From positions 1,488,001 through 1,552,000 of the forward strand of contig NZ_CP133261.1 in assembly GCF_030931715.1 (NCBI RefSeq): a stretch of 64,000 bases of DNA, in the 5' to 3' direction. Shown in pieces: positions 1 through 9,116 of this stretch; position 1 is the stretch's first letter, and every line of letters starts with the position of its first letter. The notes under the pieces are model-generated. The model searched no databases. It was given only the letters and a program-made list of their open reading frames with translations, and had not been told where the DNA came from. This DNA is from Tissierella sp. MB52-C2 (GTDB taxonomy: Bacteria; Bacillota; Clostridia; Tissierellales; Tissierellaceae). Position numbers and translations under genes: made by a program.

Positions 1-1
1 T

Positions 2-223
2 ATAATGGAATTTGTAGAAGATATATATAACAAACAAGAATCTAAGGAAATAGATAAATCTATGGTTTCTTATGAAGATACCACATATAATGTATCCATG
101 AGAAATGATATAGATAGTATAGATCTTAAATTTATATTTACTAATATAAGTGGTAAAATAGATAATCAAAATATATTAGAAATTGGCAGTCTAGAATTTA
201 TATTATTAATTTCAGATAAATAA
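2..223 (+). CDS. hypothetical protein, C-terminal part (open at left edge)
   Basis: The frame is open to the window edge, so the gene probably begins upstream. The first ATG in the window is at 5, without a visible ribosome site. About 73 codons can be read, acidic and lysine-rich with no motif I recognise; the C-terminal third is hydrophobic/beta-like. It is followed by about 100 bases of AT-rich spacer before msrA. No function can be assigned. Confidence 0.5.
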   Translation: MMEFVEDIYNKQESKEIDKSMVSYEDTTYNVSMRNDIDSIDLKFIFTNISGKIDNQNILEIGSLEFILLISDK

Positions 224-327
224 TACGTTGAAAGATTTATAGCCCCTATTTTTTTAAAAGAATTAGTAGTATAATACTATTTATTATAATAAAATAATAT
301 TATAGAATGTTGACGGGAGGTACTAGG

Positions 328-804
328 ATGAAAGAAGTATATTTGGCAGGTGGATGTTTCTGGGGTGTGGAGGAATATATGTCAAGAATAGCTGGAGTAG
401 TAGATACAAAAGTAGGATATGCCAATGGTATAAAGGAAAATCCATCCTATGAAGAAGTATGTACAGGAACTACAGGTCATACTGAAACAACCTATGTAAA
501 ATATGATGAAAATATAATTTCTTTAGAAGAGCTATTAAATAAATTTTGGAGAATAATAGATCCAACTATGTTGAATAGACAGGGACCTGATATAGGAAAT
601 CAATATAGAACGGGAATCTATTATGTAGACCAAAATGATTTAGACATTATAAATAAAACATTGGAAGAACAGAAAACTAAATATGATAGACCAATAGTAA
701 CAGAAATTATGTCTTTGCAATCTTTCTTTAATGCTGAAGAATATCATCAGGACTATTTAAAGAAAAATCCAAGTGGATATTGTCATATAGACTTAAGTAA
801 ATAA
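328..804 (+). CDS. msrA: peptide methionine-(S)-S-oxide reductase MsrA
   Basis: Repairs oxidised methionine in proteins by reducing the S-sulfoxide, with thioredoxin as usual donor. The protein is 158 aa and opens with the family signature GGCFWG; Cys10 is the catalytic residue. The conserved GTTGHTE segment and a C-terminal GYCHID segment are present. An ATG exists at 307, but the SD motif GGGAGG at 315-320 lies 7 bases before the ATG at 328, which also starts where the family normally starts. A terminator hairpin follows directly, so the gene is probably monocistronic. A free-methionine sulfoxide reductase (4935) lies 4 kb downstream, giving this anaerobe two Met-repair activities in one region. 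Confidence 0.96.
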   Translation: MKEVYLAGGCFWGVEEYMSRIAGVVDTKVGYANGIKENPSYEEVCTGTTGHTETTYVKYDENIISLEELLNKFWRIIDPTMLNRQGPDIGNQYRTGIYYVDQNDLDIINKTLEEQKTKYDRPIVTEIMSLQSFFNAEEYHQDYLKKNPSGYCHIDLSK

Positions 805-807
805 ATG

Positions 808-830
808 GAATCCCCTAGGGGATTCTTTTA
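808..830 (+). terminator. terminator after msrA
   Basis: An 18-base perfect palindrome GAATCCCCTAGGGGATTC (808-825) is followed by TTTTA. It starts 4 bases after the msrA stop. Confidence 0.8.
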
Positions 831-849
831 ATGTATATGGAGTGGAAAG

Positions 850-1728
850 ATGAAAAAATTTAAAAAGGTATATATAGAAATAACCAACGTATGTAATCTA
901 CAGTGTGAGTTTTGCCCTAAGACTAATAGGGATAAGAGATTTATGACAATAGATGAATTCTCTTATATACTTGATGAAGTTAAAGATTTTACAGACTATC
1001 TATATTTTCATGTGAAGGGAGAGCCTTTATTGCATCCCCATATAGATGAATTTCTGGAAATATCTTATGATAAAGGATTTAAAGTCAATATAACTACTAA
1101 TGGAACTTTGCTTTCAAAGGTAGGAGATAAATTACTAAATAAACTAGCCCTTAGACAGATAAATATTTCATTACATAGTTTTGATGGAAATAATGAGATG
1201 GAAAATAAGGATAGTTATTTAGATAATATATTTAACTTTATTAAATCTGCTAGAGACAATAAGGGATTGATAATAGCTTTAAGGCTTTGGAATTTAACAG
1301 ATGATAATTTAATTAATAAAAAGGCAAATAAAAATAAAGAAATATTAGATAGAATTCAATCTGAATTTAATCTTCCTTTTAAAGTGGAAGATACAATAAA
1401 TCCTCAAAGGGGATTAAAAATAGAAGATAGAATATATTTGAACCAAGATTCTGAATTTATATGGCCAGATTTAAATAATGAAGACTTTGGCAAGGAAGGA
1501 TATTGTTATGGTTTAAGAAACCAAATGGGGGTTTTAGTAGATGGAACTGTAATTCCTTGTTGTTTAGATGGGGAAGGAAAAATATCTTTGGGAAATATTT
1601 ATAATAACTCATTGAAACAAGTTTTATCTAGTAACAGGGCTAGAGATATATATGAGGGGTTTTCTAAAAGATTAGTTGTAGAAGAAATGTGTAGAAAATG
1701 TGGTTATCGAAGAAGATTTAATTTATGA
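850..1728 (+). CDS. radical SAM/SPASM domain protein
   Basis: A 292-aa radical SAM protein. The N-terminal CNLQCEFC (CX3CX2C, from about residue 15) binds the SAM [4Fe-4S] cluster. A cysteine-containing C-terminal part (CYG, IPCC, MCRKCG) looks like a SPASM/twitch domain that binds auxiliary clusters. Proteins of this layout modify peptides or act as enzyme-maturation factors; no precursor peptide gene is visible next to it, so the substrate is unknown. It stands alone between the msrA terminator and the NrdR-controlled nrdD promoter. Confidence 0.8.
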   Translation: MKKFKKVYIEITNVCNLQCEFCPKTNRDKRFMTIDEFSYILDEVKDFTDYLYFHVKGEPLLHPHIDEFLEISYDKGFKVNITTNGTLLSKVGDKLLNKLALRQINISLHSFDGNNEMENKDSYLDNIFNFIKSARDNKGLIIALRLWNLTDDNLINKKANKNKEILDRIQSEFNLPFKVEDTINPQRGLKIEDRIYLNQDSEFIWPDLNNEDFGKEGYCYGLRNQMGVLVDGTVIPCCLDGEGKISLGNIYNNSLKQVLSSNRARDIYEGFSKRLVVEEMCRKCGYRRRFNL

Positions 1729-1760
1729 ACAAAACTTAAAGAGTTTTTATAGAGTAAAAG

Positions 1761-1790
1761 TTGACACAATATATAGTGGTTTGGTAAAAT
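1761..1790 (+). promoter_or_regulatory. nrdD promoter
   Basis: TTGACA (1761-1766), an 18-base spacer and TAAAAT (1785-1790). The spacer carries the first NrdR box, so repressor binding would block polymerase. Confidence 0.75.
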
Positions 1791-1810
1791 TGAAATACGA
1801 TATATAGAAC
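1764..1810 (+). promoter_or_regulatory. tandem NrdR operator
   Basis: Two 16-base sites match the known NrdR box (acaCwAtATaTwGtgt): ACACAATATATAGTGG at 1764-1779 (near perfect) and ATACGATATATAGAAC at 1795-1810 (weaker flanks, core conserved). Their starts are 31 bases apart, about three helical turns, the spacing typical of NrdR box pairs. This predicts dATP/ATP-responsive repression of nrdDG by NrdR, encoded elsewhere. Confidence 0.85.
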
Positions 1811-1824
1811 AAGGGGGCTTTTAA

Positions 1825-4149
1825 GTGATTACGAAAATAAGAAAAAGGGATGGAAGGGAAGTTCCTTTTAATGTGGAGAAAATTTCCAATGCAATATTTA
1901 AAGCAGCACAGGCAGCGGGTGGATATGATTATAATACTTCAATGGCTTTAGCAGAAAAGGTAATTATATTGACTAATGATAAGTATAGTGGCAAGGTACC
2001 AGGTGTGGAAGATGTACAAGATATAGTGGAGAAGGTCTTAATTGAATCAGGGCACGCTAAAACTGCTAAAGAGTACATATTGTATAGGGCAGACAGAAAT
2101 AAGGTAAGAGAAATGAATACTAGGCTTATGAGGGTATTTGAAGATCTAACTTTTAAGGATGCTAAAGATGTTGATATAAAGAGAGAGAATGCAAATATAG
2201 ATGGAGATACTCCTATGGGAACCATGTTAAAATATGGTTCTGAATCTGCTAAACAGTTCTATGATTTATTTGTATTAAATCCAGAACATTCAAGGGCTCA
2301 TAAATCAGGGGAAATCCATATACATGATTTAGACTTCCTTACATTGACAACTACCTGTTGTCAAATAGATTTAATAGAATTATTTAAGCATGGTTTTAGT
2401 ACTGGCCATGGTTTTTTAAGACAGCCTAGGGATATACACTCATATGCAGCATTAGCTTGTATTGCTATACAATCAAATCAAAATGATCAACATGGAGGAC
2501 AATCCATACCTAATTTTGATTATGCCATGGCTTTTGGAGTAAAGAAAACTTACGTTAAACAATATAGACAAAACTTAAGAAAATCAATTGAAATGTTAGT
2601 TGAAGATATAGATCTGGAAGAAAACCTTGATAACGTTTTTAAGATTCTTGAGGAAGAATATCAATTGGTTCCAACTTTAAGCAATAATAAAGAATATAAA
2701 TCAAAGGAAGCAGAGTATCTAAAGGAATTATTAAACGATGAGGAAATAGTAGAAAAGGTACAAAGATTTACTGAAAAAAATAGTTATAAAGATACTGATA
2801 AAAGAACTTTTCAAGCTATGGAAGCTTTAATCCACAACCTTAATACTATGCATTCTAGGGCAGGGGCTCAAATTCCCTTTAGTTCAATAAACTATGGAAC
2901 GGATACATCGGTAGAAGGAAGAATGGTAATTAAAAATTTACTGTTGACTACAGAAGAAGGATTGGGGGATGGAGAAACCCCAATATTCCCAATACAGATT
3001 TTCAAGGTAAAAGAAGGAATTAACTATAATAAAGAAGATATAAACTATGATTTATTTAAACTATCTTGTAAAGTAAGTGCTAAAAGGCTATTTCCTAACT
3101 TCTCATTCATAGATGCACCTTTTAATCTTAAATATTATAAGGAAGGTCATCCAGAAACAGAAATTGCATATATGGGATGCAGAACCAGAGTAATAGGAAA
3201 TGTATATGATCCATCTAGAGAGATTGTAAATGGTAGAGGTAATCTAAGTTTTACTACTATTAACTTACCACGAATAGGTCTTGAAAATAGAGGCAATATC
3301 AGTGAGTTTTATAAAAAATTAGATGAAACCATTGATTTAGTTACAGAGCAATTAATAGAAAGATTTGAAATTCAAGCAAATAAAAAAGTAAGTAATTTCC
3401 CATTTCTCATGGGGCAGGGAATATGGATGGACTCAGATAAACTATCTAGAGATGATAATATAAGGGAAGTATTAAAACATGGAACATTATCTATCGGATT
3501 TATAGGATTGGCAGAATGTCTAAAAGCATTAATAGGAAGCCACCATGGAGAAAGTAAGGAAGCCCAGATATTAGGTTTAGAAATAGTTAAACATATGAGA
3601 TATAGAATGGATGATATTAGTAATCAATATAAGATGAACTTTACTTTAATAGGTACACCTGCCGAAGGAACATCAGGTAGATTTGTAAAGATGGATAAAG
3701 AAATATTTGGAAGCTTAGAAGGTATAACAGATAGAGAATATTATACAAATAGTTTCCATGTACCAGTTTATTATAAAACTAAGGCAATAGATAAAATAAA
3801 TATAGAAGCTCCATACCATGAGTTAACAAATGCAGGACATATAACATATGTAGAAGTTGACGGAGATCCTTCTCAAAATATAGAAGCCTTTGAAAAAATA
3901 GTTAGAGCCATGAAAGAGGCTGGAATTGGTTATGGTTCCATCAATCATCCAGTAGATAGAGATCCTATATGCGGATATACAGGAATAATTGGAGATATAT
4001 GTCCTAAGTGTGGAAGGGAAGAAGGAAATATAAAGTTTGAAAGAATTAGACGTATTACAGGATACTTAGTAGGAACCCTTGATAGATTTAATGACGCTAA
4101 AAAGGCAGAAGAAAGGGATAGAGTAAAACATTTTTCTTGTTCTAATTAA
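1825..4149 (+). CDS. nrdD: anaerobic (class III) ribonucleoside-triphosphate reductase
   Basis: Makes dNTPs from NTPs without oxygen using a glycyl radical. The 774-aa protein has an N-terminal ATP-cone (about residues 1-95) for allosteric control and the long catalytic barrel. Near the C-terminus are a metal-site segment (CGYTG...CPKCG) and the glycyl-radical motif RITGYL. The first half of the metal site shows one cysteine rather than the usual CX2C. The start is GTG, with a G-rich SD at 1812-1818. The activase nrdG follows 11 bases after the stop and completes the operon behind the NrdR-type promoter. Confidence 0.97.
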   Translation: MITKIRKRDGREVPFNVEKISNAIFKAAQAAGGYDYNTSMALAEKVIILTNDKYSGKVPGVEDVQDIVEKVLIESGHAKTAKEYILYRADRNKVREMNTRLMRVFEDLTFKDAKDVDIKRENANIDGDTPMGTMLKYGSESAKQFYDLFVLNPEHSRAHKSGEIHIHDLDFLTLTTTCCQIDLIELFKHGFSTGHGFLRQPRDIHSYAALACIAIQSNQNDQHGGQSIPNFDYAMAFGVKKTYVKQYRQNLRKSIEMLVEDIDLEENLDNVFKILEEEYQLVPTLSNNKEYKSKEAEYLKELLNDEEIVEKVQRFTEKNSYKDTDKRTFQAMEALIHNLNTMHSRAGAQIPFSSINYGTDTSVEGRMVIKNLLLTTEEGLGDGETPIFPIQIFKVKEGINYNKEDINYDLFKLSCKVSAKRLFPNFSFIDAPFNLKYYKEGHPETEIAYMGCRTRVIGNVYDPSREIVNGRGNLSFTTINLPRIGLENRGNISEFYKKLDETIDLVTEQLIERFEIQANKKVSNFPFLMGQGIWMDSDKLSRDDNIREVLKHGTLSIGFIGLAECLKALIGSHHGESKEAQILGLEIVKHMRYRMDDISNQYKMNFTLIGTPAEGTSGRFVKMDKEIFGSLEGITDREYYTNSFHVPVYYKTKAIDKINIEAPYHELTNAGHITYVEVDGDPSQNIEAFEKIVRAMKEAGIGYGSINHPVDRDPICGYTGIIGDICPKCGREEGNIKFERIRRITGYLVGTLDRFNDAKKAEERDRVKHFSCSN

Positions 4150-4160
4150 GGAGTAATACT

Positions 4161-4646
4161 ATGGATAAAATAAGAATAGCAGGAATAGAAGAAGAATCTA
4201 TTGTAGATGGTCCAGGAATAAGACTAGTAGTATTCACCCAAGGGTGTAAACACAATTGTGCAGGCTGCCACAATATCTCTACCCATTCCTTCACTGGTGG
4301 AGAATTAATGGAAATAGATGATATAGTAAAGATAGTAAAAGAAAATCCTCTATTAGATGGGATTACTTTAAGTGGTGGAGATCCCTTTGAACAAGCACAT
4401 GAGTGTAGTCTTTTAGCTAAAAGTATTAAAAAACTTGGATTAGATGTGGTAACTTATACCGGATATACTTTTGAAGAAATCCTTAGAAATAAAAAGTTTA
4501 GGGAATTGCTACTGCAAACAGATATTTTAATAGATGGTAAATTTGATATATCACAGAAATCCATGATGTTACAGTTTAGAGGGTCAACAAATCAAAGAAT
4601 AATAGATGTTAAAAAATACTTAGGTGAAATAAAGAGCGACTTTTAG
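4161..4646 (+). CDS. nrdG: anaerobic ribonucleotide reductase activating protein
   Basis: Radical SAM activase that installs the glycyl radical on NrdD. It is 161 aa; the SAM cluster cysteines are C29, C33 and C36 (GCKHNCAGC), followed by the SGGDPF motif. It is co-transcribed with nrdD, 11 bases downstream. Its stop codon lies inside the loop and stem of the operon terminator, so translation end and transcription end coincide. Confidence 0.96.
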   Translation: MDKIRIAGIEEESIVDGPGIRLVVFTQGCKHNCAGCHNISTHSFTGGELMEIDDIVKIVKENPLLDGITLSGGDPFEQAHECSLLAKSIKKLGLDVVTYTGYTFEEILRNKKFRELLLQTDILIDGKFDISQKSMMLQFRGSTNQRIIDVKKYLGEIKSDF

Positions 4647-4656
4647 TCGCTCTTTA
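4631..4656 (+). terminator. terminator of nrdDG
   Basis: Perfect 10-bp stem AAAGAGCGAC / GTCGCTCTTT (4631-4640, 4646-4655) with a 5-base loop. It contains the nrdG stop codon; the T-run is short. Confidence 0.75.
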
Positions 4657-4934
4657 TAATTTTGTTCATAGGTTTAGGCATAAAGAAAAATAGAAAATTA
4701 AACTTGTCACAGGACGGCTTTGAAATAAACAAAGTCGTCACTTTTATTATTTGTTAGCATAACAGATGTTATCATAATTGATAATAAAAAAGATGCCGAT
4801 ATCAGAATGTCTATTTTTAACTCTTATGCCTAACTAGATATTTTCAGCTGAAGAATTTTGGATTTTACAACTATTGTTAAATCTAAATATATCTGTTAAT
4901 ATAAGGAAGAGAGTACTAAGAGAGGTGAGAGAGT
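4647..4934. other. intergenic, no gene seen
   Basis: 288 bases without a credible reading frame. It holds a 10-bp hairpin with one G-T pair (4713-4722 / 4730-4739, GACGGCTTTG and CAAAGTCGTC) followed by a T-rich run, possibly a second terminator. It also holds TGTTATCATAATTGATAATA at about 4764, resembling the palindrome at 32081. Confidence 0.5.
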
Positions 4935-5432
4935 ATGTTTAAATTAGATGGAATAAAGGATATGAATCAGGAAGAAAGATTGAGATATATGGTTCTTCTT
5001 GTAAAGGGACAGCTTAGTTCAGAGCAAGATGATTTAGCAAATATTTCAAATGTAACAGGTATAATAATGGCCTGTGTAGATAGATTAAATTGGGCAGGGT
5101 TTTATATGCTAAGAGATAATGAATTGGTTTTAGGGCCATTTCAGGGATTACCAGCTTGTAATAGAATAGGTATAGGTAAGGGAGTTTGTGGAAATGCAGC
5201 GGAGACTAGAGAAATTCAATTAGTGCCAGATGTACACTTGTTTCCAGGCCATATTGCCTGTGATTCTCAGTCTAATTCAGAACTTGTTATACCAATAATA
5301 AAAAATGATAAAGTCTATGGAGTATTGGATTTAGACAGTCCAGAAAAAAATAGATTTACAGAATTAGAGAAAAAGTACTTTGCTAATCTTGTAGATATAT
5401 TAAATCAAAATATAAATTGGGAAAAAATATAA
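4935..5432 (+). CDS. msrC: GAF-domain free methionine-(R)-sulfoxide reductase (fRMsr)
   Basis: Reduces free L-methionine-(R)-sulfoxide. The 165-aa single GAF domain carries the hallmark cysteines of the family in GLPACNRI, KGVCG and HIACD, the last two being the catalytic/resolving pair in characterised enzymes. The WAGFY and LDLDSP segments are also typical. The ATG is preceded by GAGAGGTGAGAG. It is a single gene, complementing MsrA upstream, which acts on protein-bound S-sulfoxide. Confidence 0.9.
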   Translation: MFKLDGIKDMNQEERLRYMVLLVKGQLSSEQDDLANISNVTGIIMACVDRLNWAGFYMLRDNELVLGPFQGLPACNRIGIGKGVCGNAAETREIQLVPDVHLFPGHIACDSQSNSELVIPIIKNDKVYGVLDLDSPEKNRFTELEKKYFANLVDILNQNINWEKI

Positions 5433-5542
5433 TATAATAAAATAACCAATTTAAGTTTAAATGTTATAAAGGATGGTAAAGATTATAATAATATATGACT
5501 GAATTAATTATTTCAGGTTATATATAAATAAGGAGGCTATAA

Positions 5543-6997
5543 ATGACAATTTTAGAAGGACTCAAGCCACAAAGGGTAATGTACTATTTTGAAGAAATGT
5601 CTAAAATACCTAGATGTTCCTATGATGAACAAAGAATAAGTGACTACTTATCTAATGTAGGTAAAGCGTTAGGGTTAGAAGTTATACAAGATAAGGCTTT
5701 AAATATAATTATAAGAAAGCCAGCTTATAAAGGGTATGAAAATAGTCCCACTGTAATATTACAAGGGCATATGGATATGGTGGGAGAAAAGACAGATAGT
5801 TCAAATCATGATTTTTCGAAAGACCCTATAAAGCTTGAGGTGGAGGGAGATTATATTATAGCTAAAGAGACTACCCTTGGAGCTGATAATGGTATTGCAG
5901 TAGCCATGGCATTGGCTATATTAGAGTCAAAGGATATACCTCATCCCCCATTGGAAGTTCTTATAACATCCAATGAGGAATCTGGTATGACTGGAGCAGC
6001 AGCCCTAGACCCAGAAAATATAACAGGAAAAATACTAATAAACATAGATTCGGAAGAAGAAGGAAAAATTCTTGTAAGTTGTGCAGGTGGTGAAAGAAAC
6101 CTAATTACTATTCCAGTAGAATGGAATGAAACATTAGATGATGAAGATATATATGAAATAGTAGTATCTGGACTTAAGGGCGGACATTCTGGAATGGAAA
6201 TTGATAAAGGCAGAGGAAATTCCAATAAGATAATGGGAAGAGTACTTGAAAGGCTAAATAGATCAATTGATATAAACTTATACCATATAGAAGGTGGTTC
6301 TAAGTCAAATGCTATTCCTAGATATGCAAAAGCAGTCATATCTATGGAAAAAGCTAATATAGAAAAGGCTAATCTAAGTATTAAAGAAATAGAAAAAGAA
6401 TTAAGGTTTGAATTACTTTCTGTTGATAAAGATATTGAATTATCCTTTACAAAAACAAAGGACAAAAAAGATAGGGCATTTTCTAAGGAGACTACAAAAA
6501 AGATAATTTCATTTTTAATGCTTTTTCCAAATGGAGTTTATACTATGAGTATGGATATTGAAGGTCTAGTAGAAAGTTCAAATAATCTAGGTGTTGTAAA
6601 AACTACTGATGATAGTGTAACTATGGAATCTGCCATAAGATCTTCAGTTGGAAGTTTAAAGACTTATATAGCAGACCAAATAAGATTGCTTGCAGAAAAC
6701 CTTGGTGCAGAGTGGGAAAGTACCTCATCTTATCCTGCTTGGGAATATAGCAGAGAATCATATATAAGAGATATATTTAAAGATGTATATAAAGAAATAT
6801 ATAATAAAGACATAAATATTGATGCTATACATGCAGGACTTGAATGTGGATTATTTAAAGAAAAGTTTGTTAATATGGATATGGTGTCCTTTGGACCAAA
6901 TATATATGGAGTACATGCACCAGGTGAAAAGCTTAGTATTTCTTCTACAGAAAGATCTTATAATTTACTTTCGAAAGTATTAGAAAAAATTCATTAA
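5543..6997 (+). CDS. pepD: aminoacyl-histidine dipeptidase (M20C family)
   Basis: A cytoplasmic zinc peptidase that splits Xaa-His and other dipeptides. At 484 aa it matches full-length PepD. Visible metal/active-site segments are QGHMDMVGEK (HXD), TLGADNGIA and TSNEESGMTGA in the first third, and a C-terminal GLECGLF segment with its metal-binding region. SD AAGGAGG stands before the ATG. With the three M42 enzymes at 38.6-41.7 kb it points to peptide/amino-acid use. Confidence 0.95.
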   Translation: MTILEGLKPQRVMYYFEEMSKIPRCSYDEQRISDYLSNVGKALGLEVIQDKALNIIIRKPAYKGYENSPTVILQGHMDMVGEKTDSSNHDFSKDPIKLEVEGDYIIAKETTLGADNGIAVAMALAILESKDIPHPPLEVLITSNEESGMTGAAALDPENITGKILINIDSEEEGKILVSCAGGERNLITIPVEWNETLDDEDIYEIVVSGLKGGHSGMEIDKGRGNSNKIMGRVLERLNRSIDINLYHIEGGSKSNAIPRYAKAVISMEKANIEKANLSIKEIEKELRFELLSVDKDIELSFTKTKDKKDRAFSKETTKKIISFLMLFPNGVYTMSMDIEGLVESSNNLGVVKTTDDSVTMESAIRSSVGSLKTYIADQIRLLAENLGAEWESTSSYPAWEYSRESYIRDIFKDVYKEIYNKDINIDAIHAGLECGLFKEKFVNMDMVSFGPNIYGVHAPGEKLSISSTERSYNLLSKVLEKIH

Positions 6998-7083
6998 TTT
7001 TATAAAATATATATGTACTTCTATAGATAAATAAGGTATTATTAGCATATAATTAATAAATATAAAGGTGAAGGAGAATGAAA

Positions 7084-7494
7084 ATGGATAATAAAAAAGA
7101 TGAAACTTTTGAATACAACGACGAGCATTGTGGTGGCTGCGGTTGTGGATGCGACTGCGATGACCATGATCATGAAGTAGATGGTTTTGACTTTGAAGAT
7201 ATGGATGAAAATGATATAATATATCTTACACTTGATGATGATACTGAATTAGAATGTAATGTTCTAGGTATATTTGAAGTTGAAGATGTTGAATATATTG
7301 CATTATTACCAATGGGCGATGATGAGGTACTACTTTATAGATATGTTGAATTAGAAGATAATGAATTTGATTTATTGCCGATTGAAAATGAAGAAGAATT
7401 TGGAACTGTATCAGAAGCTTTCGAGGCTCTATTCATCGATGATGAAGATTTTGTAGAGTATGAAAACTATGATGAGTTAGATGACGAAGAATAG
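7084..7494 (+). CDS. DUF1292 protein with Cys/His-rich N-terminus
   Basis: A small very acidic protein (136 aa). The C-terminal 90 residues match the DUF1292 pattern (IYLTLDDDTELECNVLGIFEVE). The first 30 residues hold six Cys in CGGCGCGCDC followed by DDHDHE, which looks like a metal-binding tail not found in every DUF1292 protein. ATG at 7078 touches the SD (AAGGAG, 7071-7076); ATG at 7084 has a 7-base spacing and is preferred. The family's role is unknown. Confidence 0.85.
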   Translation: MDNKKDETFEYNDEHCGGCGCGCDCDDHDHEVDGFDFEDMDENDIIYLTLDDDTELECNVLGIFEVEDVEYIALLPMGDDEVLLYRYVELEDNEFDLLPIENEEEFGTVSEAFEALFIDDEDFVEYENYDELDDEE

Positions 7495-7500
7495 TTTTAG

Positions 7501-7533
7501 AAAGCGCTTTACCTTTGGTGAAGTGCTTTTTAT
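7501..7533 (+). terminator. terminator after the DUF1292 gene
   Basis: Stem AAAGCGCTTTACC / GGTGAAGTGCTTT (13 bp with G-T pairs), loop TTT, then a T-run. Confidence 0.8.
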
Positions 7534-7612
7534 GCATTATATTTTATAGAATATATAATAAGTTAAGATTTAATTAAAAAGGGTATTAAATCTAGGAGGA
7601 AGGGGGAGAGTT

Positions 7613-8566
7613 TTGAATCAAATAACAGTATATAATACCTATTCTAAATATTTGAGTGATAAATTTGGTGAAAAGGTATATAAACTACCTATATCTTTAC
7701 CGTTAACTTGTCCCAATAGGGATGGAACTGTGGGGAGAGGAGGTTGTATATTTTGTGGAGAGGAAGGTGGATCTTTTGAAAGCCTATCATCCTCCATATC
7801 AATAAGAGAACAGCTTGAAAAGAATAAAAAATATATAGGAGATAGATATAAAGCAAAAAAATTTATAGCCTATTTTCAAAATTTTACAAATACTTACTTA
7901 CCTTTTGAAAGCTTTAAAGAATGTATAGATCAAGTTTTATTAAAGGATATAGTTGGTATATCTATTTCAACTCGCCCAGATTGTATTAATGACAGCTATT
8001 TAGAATATTTATCAACAATTAAAGATATGCATAATATAGATATAACAATTGAATTAGGACTTCAAACAGTAAACTATTCTACTTTAGAAAAGATTAACAG
8101 AGGTCATACATTAGCTGAATTTATAGATGCAAGTATAAGGATTAAAAAATACAATTTAAGAAACTGTACACATATAATATTAAACCTGCCTTGGGATGAA
8201 GATGTTGATGTAATTGAAAATGCTAAGATATTGTCAGCCTTAGGCGTAGATGAGGTAAAACTACATGCACTATATATTGTTGATGGAACAGCTCTAGGGA
8301 CATTATATAAAAATGGAGAAATAACCTTAATATCTAAAGAAGAATATATAGAAAGAGTAATATTGTTTTTAGAATATCTTGACCCTAATATTGTAATCCA
8401 AAGAATTATAGGAAGAGCACCAGAGGAAAATTCACTATTTGTTAATTGGAATGAGTCTTGGTGGAAAATAAGAGACACAGTAATATCCTTAATGGAGTCC
8501 AGAAATTCAAAACAAGGTATTAAGTTTGATTATTTAAATGGAAAAGGAATAAGGAAGTTTCAATAA
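7613..8566 (+). CDS. ytqA: YtqA-type radical SAM protein (TIGR01212 family)
   Basis: A 317-aa radical SAM protein with the cluster motif CPNRDGTVGRGGCIFC (CX11CX2C), the FIAYFQ.FTNTY segment and the STRPDC segment typical of the YtqA/YhcC group related to the elongator radical SAM fold. The start is TTG with upstream GAGGAAGGGGGAG. Its biochemical role is not settled. In Bacillus ytqA lies beside ytqB; here the ytqB homologue is at 25942, so the pair is separated. Confidence 0.88.
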   Translation: MNQITVYNTYSKYLSDKFGEKVYKLPISLPLTCPNRDGTVGRGGCIFCGEEGGSFESLSSSISIREQLEKNKKYIGDRYKAKKFIAYFQNFTNTYLPFESFKECIDQVLLKDIVGISISTRPDCINDSYLEYLSTIKDMHNIDITIELGLQTVNYSTLEKINRGHTLAEFIDASIRIKKYNLRNCTHIILNLPWDEDVDVIENAKILSALGVDEVKLHALYIVDGTALGTLYKNGEITLISKEEYIERVILFLEYLDPNIVIQRIIGRAPEENSLFVNWNESWWKIRDTVISLMESRNSKQGIKFDYLNGKGIRKFQ

Positions 8567-8656
8567 ACTTTTATAAAAACTCTAAAAAAGAAGGAAATAA
8601 ATAAATTATGTCGAATATATAATATATAATAAAAAGAAAGGTAGAGGTGGTTAGTC

Positions 8657-9091
8657 ATGGTTAAATTAATTTTGGGTGGAAAAGGCTCAGGAAAAACAAA
8701 ATGGTTAATCGATAACGCTAACAAAGATATGAAGGCAGGTAATGGAAATATTGCTTTTATTGATGTGGATGACGACCATATTTTTACTTTAGATTATAAT
8801 GTACGACTTATTAATGCCATGGAATTCAATATAAAAGATATTGAATCTTTCTATGGCTTTTTGTGTGGCTTAATTGGCATGGATTACGATGTGGAGAAAA
8901 TCTATATAGACAGTATTTATAAAGTAATAGACTTAAATATTCCTAGTTTAGAAAAACTAATAGAAAACCTAAATATAATAGGAGAAAAATTCCAGGTAGA
9001 GTTTTTTATAAATGTTGACTACACTATGGAAAAAATACCAGAACATCTGCGAGATTATTCAATAGAGTTAGAATTTGAATATGCAGTATAA
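8657..9091 (+). CDS. small P-loop protein of unknown function
   Basis: A 144-aa protein that begins with a beta-strand and a perfect Walker A motif (residues 7-14, GGKGSGKT), followed by a hydrophobic strand ending in DVDDDH. No further NTPase motifs are obvious, so it is a minimal nucleotide-binding domain. SD AGAGGTGG stands before the ATG. It is followed by IS-derived sequence. I do not recognise a characterised homologue. Confidence 0.75.
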   Translation: MVKLILGGKGSGKTKWLIDNANKDMKAGNGNIAFIDVDDDHIFTLDYNVRLINAMEFNIKDIESFYGFLCGLIGMDYDVEKIYIDSIYKVIDLNIPSLEKLIENLNIIGEKFQVEFFINVDYTMEKIPEHLRDYSIELEFEYAV

Positions 9092-9116
9092 TAAAAGAAA
9101 ACAGGGTATTTGATAT

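Noticed and set aside
4713-4739. Riboswitch upstream of the fRMsr gene
   Set aside because: Only a single 10-bp hairpin; no conserved aptamer elements recognised.
5941-6465. Long minus-strand frame inside pepD
   Set aside because: It is the shadow of pepD, with serine/isoleucine-rich content typical of antisense frames in AT-rich genes. The same holds for other antisense frames inside nrdD, korA, ispH, mutS, mutL and the S41 gene.
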